A DNA stretch of 64,000 nucleotides, from contig CM067075.1 of NCBI GenBank assembly GCA_033980235.1, forward strand, positions 22,959,011-23,023,010. The letters are read 5' to 3'. A model generated the notes under the pieces. The model saw nothing but the letters and a program-made list of their open reading frames with translations. It was not told the origin of the DNA and did no database searches. Made by a program: the position numbers and the translations under genes. How positions within the stretch are numbered: position 1 is the first letter of the stretch; each line of letters starts with the position of its first letter. Source of the DNA: Diadema setosum (taxonomy: Eukaryota; Echinodermata; Echinoidea; Diadematoida; Diadematidae). Below, piece by piece: positions 53,101-61,800 of this stretch.

Positions 53101-55791
53101 GCATATTCATTACACAATACCAAAGGTGGTGTCTGTCATATTACTGGAATAAAATTCATGCATATTCATTGCACAATGACATACAGGGGGTGACTATCAA
53201 ATCATTAGAATAAAATCATGCATATTCATTACACAATACCAAAGAGGGGGTGTCTGTGAAGTCAGTGGAATGATATCATGATTATTCATTAAACAATATC
53301 AAAGGGAGTGTCTGTCAATTCATTAACAAAACATTCATGCACACTCATCGCACAATTACAAACAGGGGATGCCTGTCAAATCATTCATGCATATTCATGT
53401 CACAATACCAAAGAGAGAGTCTCTGTCAAATTATTCAAATAAAATTAATGCATATTCATTACAAAAACACATCAAAGACAACTGCAGATGAATGTAAATG
53501 TACCAGTTACCCACTTGCAAGGTATGACAAAATGTATCTTGGTTTACTGATTATTAGGCTCCATATCTATTGCATTCCAGCACAAACTAGAGAAAATCAA
53601 TAAGGATGTGGATTGTTGGTATGCCCTCATGATATTTCTCTTGATATGAGTTTCAATTTCAAAACCAGTGAATCTTTATTTCCAGTATGTATACAAGTAC
53701 TGAAACTTAATTCAAATATTTCCAAGTGACTGTGCCCTACAACCTTTTTCTACATAATGTATGCTCACACTCTTTGATGGGTATCAATATCAAATTGAAT
53801 ACGCAGCCATGGTACTAAAGGGATGGATCTTGTGAAAATAGTGCCTTCAGCAATGTCTTGTTTTACTGTACACAAGTTTACTAAAAGGTTTGCCTTGTTC
53901 ATTCTAGTACATGGGCAATATCCAGACCTGCGTACGTATGCAAATGCCACTGTGCTCTCAATAAGTTTTCAAGGAGTACTACAGTACATTCCAGAGACTC
54001 CAACCCCAAGCACCTTCTGATCTGGAGATTCTCCCGCCCTGAAACCCCTAGCAAACGGGAGACTCCGAGTTGATGTGTGCGAAGCGCGAAGTTTCTAGGA
54101 TTCTAGATGTTCTCTAGTGCTATCTAAGGCTTATTTTTTCAACATACAATATGGCAATAAGTAAGAAATCCTCTCCACCGGGAGACACAGAGCCAGGGCG
54201 GGAGAAATCAAATCTCCAGCAGGAGAACGGGAAATTTTGCAAAACTGGGTTTTCGGTGGGAGATCTCCCATCAAAAACGGGAGAGTTGGAGTCTCTGACA
54301 TTCATCCAGTCATCATTGCAGAGAAAAGAGAGACATAAATATGTCTCTACAGAGAGTTAATGGCTCATGCACAGCAGAACTTTTAAATTACTACAGAGAC
54401 TTTCTTTATATCTCACTGAAACTCAAGCTGGATACATACAACTGTCATTTAACGCACTTTATCTCACACTTACTTAGCTTTCTAAATACTAAATATCACT
54501 GACTAAAGTCAAGACTACAAATCACTCACCCTTTGAAACAAGCTCTGGCTTTTGTAGATTATCTTTGGCTGACTGCAGCAGACTTCTTCGGGCTAGTCTG
54601 GCGCCCTCGTCTGACACCGCAGAGGGAGTTCTGCCTGCTGCTGTATCATCTTCCTCACTGGAATCAAACATCAATATACAGGTACACAATGTAAGTGCTG
54701 ACATGAGATTATCAATGAAAGCAAAACGCAGTGTCACAAGTGGGAATTGTCTAAAAAAAAAAATAAATAAATAAATAAAATACATGATAGGTTGAAGTAA
54801 TGCATTTTTTTTAGTCCTGGGCATCGAGTGTGAAAAATACTAAATTATTACCCTGCTAAGTGGCAAACCTGTCATTAAGTCAATTTATCCGTCTGTCATA
54901 ATATGCAACATACATGTATAATGAACTTTGGCCCTACTAATATGTGATCTGCAGCATACATTGTATGTACTAATCCTGAATGCACAAAAAATGCTCTTAG
55001 AGAAAGAAGAGGATGTATTGAGATGTATTGGTTACAGTCTAACCTCTCTGCAATGACCACTCAAAGCGAACGAGAAATATGGTCATTATAGACAGGTGAT
55101 CACTAGAGCACGTTTGACTGATTACTATGCAATGATATTTAAGACCCCATAGCATGGGAAATTATAGAGCGGGAAGGCTGGCCTAGTGTGGATATACATG
55201 TAATTGAGAATCCCCAAATCGAATTGTGCATAGCTTTATCACTGATTTCCATGTACATTATATGTAAGTACACAAGCAGCCACAGAATCTCAACTGGACT
55301 CCACCTTTACTGATGTGATGTACAATGTACATTTCGTTGTACGTATTCACTGACCACTGCTATTCATGATTTTAGTATGTACAGTACCCCACTGGGCAGT
55401 AAATGAATTGGACCACCCATGAATCCCCACGCAACTGGGTCTTTAACACATTGAAGACAAGTCCTGAGAATACTCGAGCAGGTGTCTATGGGAAATGTGT
55501 GTTATAGCAAAATCAGTCCATCCTCAACGGGTTAAGGTTCATACTCCTTGTGAAGGAAGAGCTTCTCCCGTTCGTCTCCGACCCATCCCGCCGTGACCTC
55601 CTCCATGGGCTGAGCTGCATCACTAATGAGCCTGGCCAGGTTGGTGACCAGGGCTTGGCTGGAGTCCAGGAATGTCTGCTTGGAAGGGTAGAGACTCAGG
55701 GCACCTACATAAGGGAAATATAAATAGAAGAGTAGAGTGGTCATTGTAATAGTAGAAGTTGCAGTAGTAGCAGTAGCATGATGTAAATCCT

Positions 55792-55881
<90 letters not shown>

Positions 55882-58800
55882 AAAGTAGTGGTAGTAGTAG
55901 TAGTAGTAATAGTTATGTAGTAACAGCAGTTGTAGTAGTAGTAGTAGTGCAGCAGTAGTAGTAGTAGTAGCAGTAGTAGTAGAAGTAGTAAAAGTAGTAG
56001 TAGTATCAGAAAAAATCAATTGCAGTAGTTGCAGTAGTAGTACTAGTAGTTGGAGTAGTAGCAGTAGTAGAAGTAGTATCAGCAGCAGTAGGAGTAGTTA
56101 TACAAGAACAAGTAGTAGTAGTAGAAGTAGTAGTAGCAGTCATCAGAGGAGTTATATAATTTTAGTTTTTGAAATTAGTCTTGTCCTTTATCTCGCTGTC
56201 ATCATCATTTTGTTATTACAAATATTGTATTTATTGCTGCTACATTTAGTACACTGTACATCTAGTATTCCTGATAGAACCTCTATGCAGTTTTTCTGGA
56301 AATGAACATACAGTCTGTATGTACTCAAATAAATAAGAGTTTGTGACTACATCAATGAAAGATTAACAGCCCAAAAAGCAGTAAATGGGCTTGCAGTCAC
56401 TCCCTTACCTTTGTTGGTGAAGTTAAGCTTTGCCTTGTACAGGGCCTCCCGAGGGGCGTCTTCGCCCCCCACCATGGTCTGATGGACAAAGGTGCAGATG
56501 TTGAAGCGGGCCAGGGACAGCAGGTGGCAGACCAGGATCTGGTCCATCAGCAGCACAAAGTTCCCAAGGCGCCTGTAAAAGGGCAAGACAATGGAATTAC
56601 AAGAGACTAATAGTTTGTTGTTGGTGGTGGTAGTGGTGGTGGTCTTGGTCTTGGTCTTGGTCTTGGTCTTGGTCTTGTTGTTGTCGTTGTTGTCGTTGTT
56701 GTCGTTGTTGTCGTTGTTGTCGTCGTTGTCGTCGTTGTTGTCGTTGTTGTCGTTGTTGTTGTCGTTGTCGTTGTCGTCGTCGTCGTCGTCGTCGTCGTTG
56801 TTGCTGCTGCTGCTGCTGTCGTCGTCATAGTAGTTGTTGTTGTTGTTGTCATTGTTGTCGTCGACATCATCGTCATCATGTCAGTGGTGGTGGTGGTGAT
56901 GGTCAAAGTGTATGTACATTTTCTACTAAACATAAATCTAGCTATAAAAAGTAACCATCCCACAAACTGAAAATGAATCAATGTATGGATGCAGTCTATA
57001 TTCACACAATATGGCGACACATTGGCAAGTGCTTCTAATTGTAACTGGCAAATTTATAATACACTTTTCACACTCGCTGTAGCTGTAGGCAGAACAAATG
57101 GCAAAAAGACCCTTCACTGCATCTGTCTTTGCTTGATATTTTTAAAACTTGCACACATCTATTCTAAATTTTGACTAGTGATCTTCCCTTCCTTTTATCA
57201 GTCCCCTGAGCTTAAGATGTTGATTTTCAAGGAATTTGCGAACAAGCCATTGGTTAACCCACAGATCACCGAGAGCAGGTACATTGTAGACCCAGTGCAA
57301 GGCCTATGGATAGTTTAGAATATCAAGGAGGATGAGTTAGAGAGCATGACGCATGATGCCTCTGATCTCAAACTTACTCTTCCATGCTAGAACTCAAGCG
57401 ATGTACTCGGTACCATAATCTATAAAGTCACTTGTCAGGTACAATGTATGTATCTCCACCTTGTTTTCTTTGATGGAAAGTGTATACTGAAACTTTTTTG
57501 TTACAAGGAAGCACCATGGTCTAGTGGATGAGGGTCATCTTGTTGAAGACTTACTTTGTTTCATCCTGTGCCTTCCTCAGATTCATCTCTCTCTGCTCCT
57601 TCTTCTGCCGCTGCACAAAGAGAGATTCCTTGGAGCTGGATTGAGGTACAATCAGACGAACCAAGAGTTGTTTTTTTTTTTATGTTTTTCTCTTTTTTTT
57701 TGGCAATTTCTTTACCTGTATCACTACCATCAGCAACTCTATCTGAGAGGAGTTAAATAATATGTCATAGTAGCAATCTCGGAAAGGTTAATTTCATGCT
57801 GCCTATCTGTTGACATCGAGGGTGAAAGAGGTTTTCTAGCCTTTCAGCTCTAAAAGAGTGTCAGTTCTTAATACACTGAATTAATTTCAATCTACATGTA
57901 TGCAAGATCTTTTACATCTGGAATTTGAGATACACTTTATATATAGATTCATCTTTGAAGATAAATATGATATATCTTCTGAGTTCTCTCTTTTTTCAAC
58001 AGGGGAGAGACATTTCAAACCTGTGATGAGGTTAAATATATGGAGGCCTGGTCTCAGAAGATGATTTCTGAATGCACAAACTGGGTTCATGTATAAAACA
58101 TGACAATGCCTCAACAAATATCAACTCCTATATGTGCAATATCATGGTGTACATGAATGGTTGACTTTACGCATGTACAGTGCACTCCCATTATAACGAA
58201 CTCAGTTTAAACAACAAAACTCTCCATACAACGAAGAGAAAATTCAGGTCCCAAAATTATTGTCTATATTATATGTTTCTGCTCTTTATTGTTAAAGGGG
58301 CATAGTCCCGGTAGTGTAGAGGGCACTGTTGATGATACTGCCGATCACCGTTAGCATTGATACGATGAATACCGAAGTTGAGCTGTCATCAAGAGTAAAG
58401 TGCGTAGCTGTTGCTAAGTAACGTTGCCTTCGTTGTCTTCTCTGCGCATCGCGCAGTCTGTAGTAATGCCAGGGTGCGTGCATATGTGCTTGTTATTATG
58501 ACATCACAAAAGAAGTTTGCTAAAGCTGTCATCCCCCTCAGCCAAATCAGGAGCCGAACTGTGATCCGACCATTGACTACAGTGAATCGGACTTCTTCAG
58601 ACTCGGGGAAGTGGGCCAAAGCGTAAGCGCTAAAGAGGAGTCGATAGCGTAGGTCTCTATAGGAAACTTGCGCCATGCGCCCGTGTACGCATTTGACTAA
58701 AACACGGGGACCGTGCAACTTTAATTAAGATATAACAAAATTTCATTAAAACGAAAGAAAACTGAAGGTCTCAAGGACTTTATGATGATGGCAGTCACCC

Positions 58801-61800
58801 GTACACAGTCACAGTTATAAATGAACAGCAATTTGTATCATTGGCTAGTGTATCACCGACAGGTGCGCAACAAGTGGGTCTTCTAATGTAGGATAATGAG
58901 AGGACAAATGATTGCAGTTTCCATACTTACAAGAGAGCTTTGTCTTTCTTTGTCTGCAGCTCACAGAATCGCAGCATCTCAAAGGAGTCTTCGCAAGTCT
59001 TGTCTAGAATCAATTTACAGTAGCTGTGACCAAATACAATGGGTAGGAATTCATAAGATACAAAGACACAATCTCAGACATCTCTTTTGTGTTTTTGAGT
59101 CCTTACATGTGTGGTCTAAACTTGACATAGAGCAGCTGCAACAAAGTTAAAGCGATGTATGAAAGTGAAATATAAATATGCACATCTCAAAATGTGTCCA
59201 TGCATGCCTTGTAAAGAATCAATGTACCAGAGCTGCTGCAAGCACAGCAGAGCAATATCCATATGATTCTATGAAGAAAACAAGCACAATTGTCATGCAC
59301 CTGTCATCAAACATAATGTAAACAGAATCAGCTCACATTCCTTGTATTATATATATTTCGTCTTAAGATCATAAAGGCAAACAAAGCCGATTGAGCAGTG
59401 GCTTTTCTCATTGTGTTTTCATTTCTGATGCGCTGTCGCAAGCAAAAAATGTGATTCAAAGTCCAGGAAACAAAGCATAATTATTAGCACACTGACCTTA
59501 ATTTCAAGTAAATAATATTGTCATTCATGGAAAAGATGATGCAATAAAGAATCTGGAAAATTGCGCATCAGATATGTAATTTGGTAAAACATCACAAAAT
59601 CAACAAGTTATTCTATGTAGGGTTTAAGAGGATACAGTAGCTACAAATCTGATGTCATGTATTGGAAGAATGTCATCTATAGCATGTTTGTGATGCTTAC
59701 TTGAAAAACTTGTTGAGGATGGTTCTTCCAGCTTTGGACATTAGCTTGGTCTTGTGCTCAAACTCGGACAGGGTGAAACAGTAGCTGAAATCAAAAGCGT
59801 AATGAGAAACGTCACAAATGTAAAAGAGACTTTACAGACAGACAGATGAACTGATGTCTTGGTTATGAAAAAGCACTGAACCTCTCTGCTCAAATGACAA
59901 AAAAAAAAGAAAAAGAAACAGCAACAACACAACATAGCATTTAATGTAGCTATTCAACACAAGGTTTGCATATAAATAGCATAAAATCCAAAAGTTGGCA
60001 ATTTTAATTGATGTGAATTTATGACAACATAACATAATGTGGAAGAAATTGTAGGTCCTTAAATATGTCTTCACCATGAAATTGTTGTAATTGAAAGCTT
60101 CAATATACAAGTGAAGGCTTTGTATGCAAAAACCGATAAGTCCATTTTTGAAGATTTTGAAGTACGATCTCTGTCATAAAGTACAAAATAATACCTTTTG
60201 AATGATATATTGGTCACTACATATAAAGGTATATTTTTGAAGTTATGGTCAAAAGAAGCAAAAATTTTCTCATTATTCTCTTTATTTTTCTTGACCTTTA
60301 ATCGCAAATATCTCCATTTGGCAAATATGGACTTATCGGTTTTTGCAAACAAACTCTTCAAGTAATCATTAAAAATACTCTTTGATGCACACATCCACTC
60401 TTACGAAACATAAGGCATGAACAGTGTGCCTACATAAGCAAATCAAACTGCCAAATAATAGCAGTAGAACACTCTGCCATCCTACCAAAGTGCACTGCTT
60501 ACACAACTTTTATGCATCTAGGTAATCTGTGATCACTTCTCCTAACCCTTTCCCCTAATTCCCTGCCCCCCCCCCCTCGAGTTTTGGTGTAGGTGCACAA
60601 AAGGTGTCTATTATTAACCCCTGATCTGCCAGTTCAGAACCCTTTCCATCCTCAAACCAGGAATACTGCATTGTGTACATATCCTATCAGTGTGCAGTAC
60701 ATGTACCTCAGCCTAATAAATCCTGTCTAGAAGCTTGCAAACCTAGCCACACTGTTTCAATGTAGACTTATTTGTCTATTAATTAAGTGTATAATCAACA
60801 TCCCCCACTTCCATTCAAATCAAACTCTTTGTGAGTACCTTTTAAGCTGGGGCATGTACACATGCATTATTAAGCCTAAGTAGTTCCTTTGTTCATTTAT
60901 TTGCTTTGTTGTGTTGTTCACAATTGTGCACTGTGCTACTGCAAGGTTAAAGTATGAGGTAGGTGTGCATGGCATTCAGCTCTAAGCCAGGGTTTTCTTG
61001 TGCAAGTCACACCATCACCCTATGGCCCGCATTCACGAAGGTGGTACAATCTTTGTAGTTTTGTATGGAGCGCCAAGTGTGAAATGACTGATTTCGTAAT
61101 GAAATAGGCCATGCAACACTTGGCACCCCTACAAAACTACAGTCTTTGTTCATGGTTTAAACCATGGACAAAGATTATACCACCTTCGTGAATTTGGGCC
61201 TATGTGTTTGCTTTTAATCCAAAATACAGACTTGCTCTCAGACTCATGTACAATCCACAACTGAAGTTACTGTGCGTGCCAAAGATCTGCAGTGAAAATT
61301 ATGGTCATAGGTAGAGTCAGATGGGGAAATGATGTAGGTGAATGATTTTGGTTGGTAGATGTCTATGGTCACCAGCTACAGTGTAGCTGTAGTACGACAT
61401 TCCTATTAATCCTTCACTGTAGAATGGGGATTAAAGACCCGGTAGCATGGAGAAACATGGGTGGTCTGGTTGAATCCACTGGGGTACAAGCTGTACATGT
61501 ACATTCACAATCTATAAATAGCACCCGTCAGCCACATGTTAGCAGATTTATGCATGAAAACTTATGTATTATGCTCATCGGTAATGGTGGACTCTAGCCA
61601 AGACTATTCTTTAGCTGTGTGTGTACTGTTACAGCTGTATGTGTACATACACATAGAGATCAGTGGCAAAGCTGTACACAATCCATTACAGGAATTCTCG
61701 AATATATCTGAGTCAGGCCAGCCTTCCCACTTCATGTTATCTCCATGCTACTAGGTCTTTAAAAGTACAAAATTAAACCATGTCAACCAGTAAAAATAGA

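Noticed and set aside
53000..53485. CRISPR array
   Set aside because: Repeats are degenerate, units are contiguous without unique spacers, and the setting is a eukaryotic intron.
56607..57020. 137-codon frame with a poly-Thr core
   Set aside because: Generated by the GTT/GTC compound array.
58389..58718. 109-codon minus-strand frame between tail exons 4 and 5
   Set aside because: Not in dynein style, lacks matching splice phases, and lies in a probable degraded DNA element.
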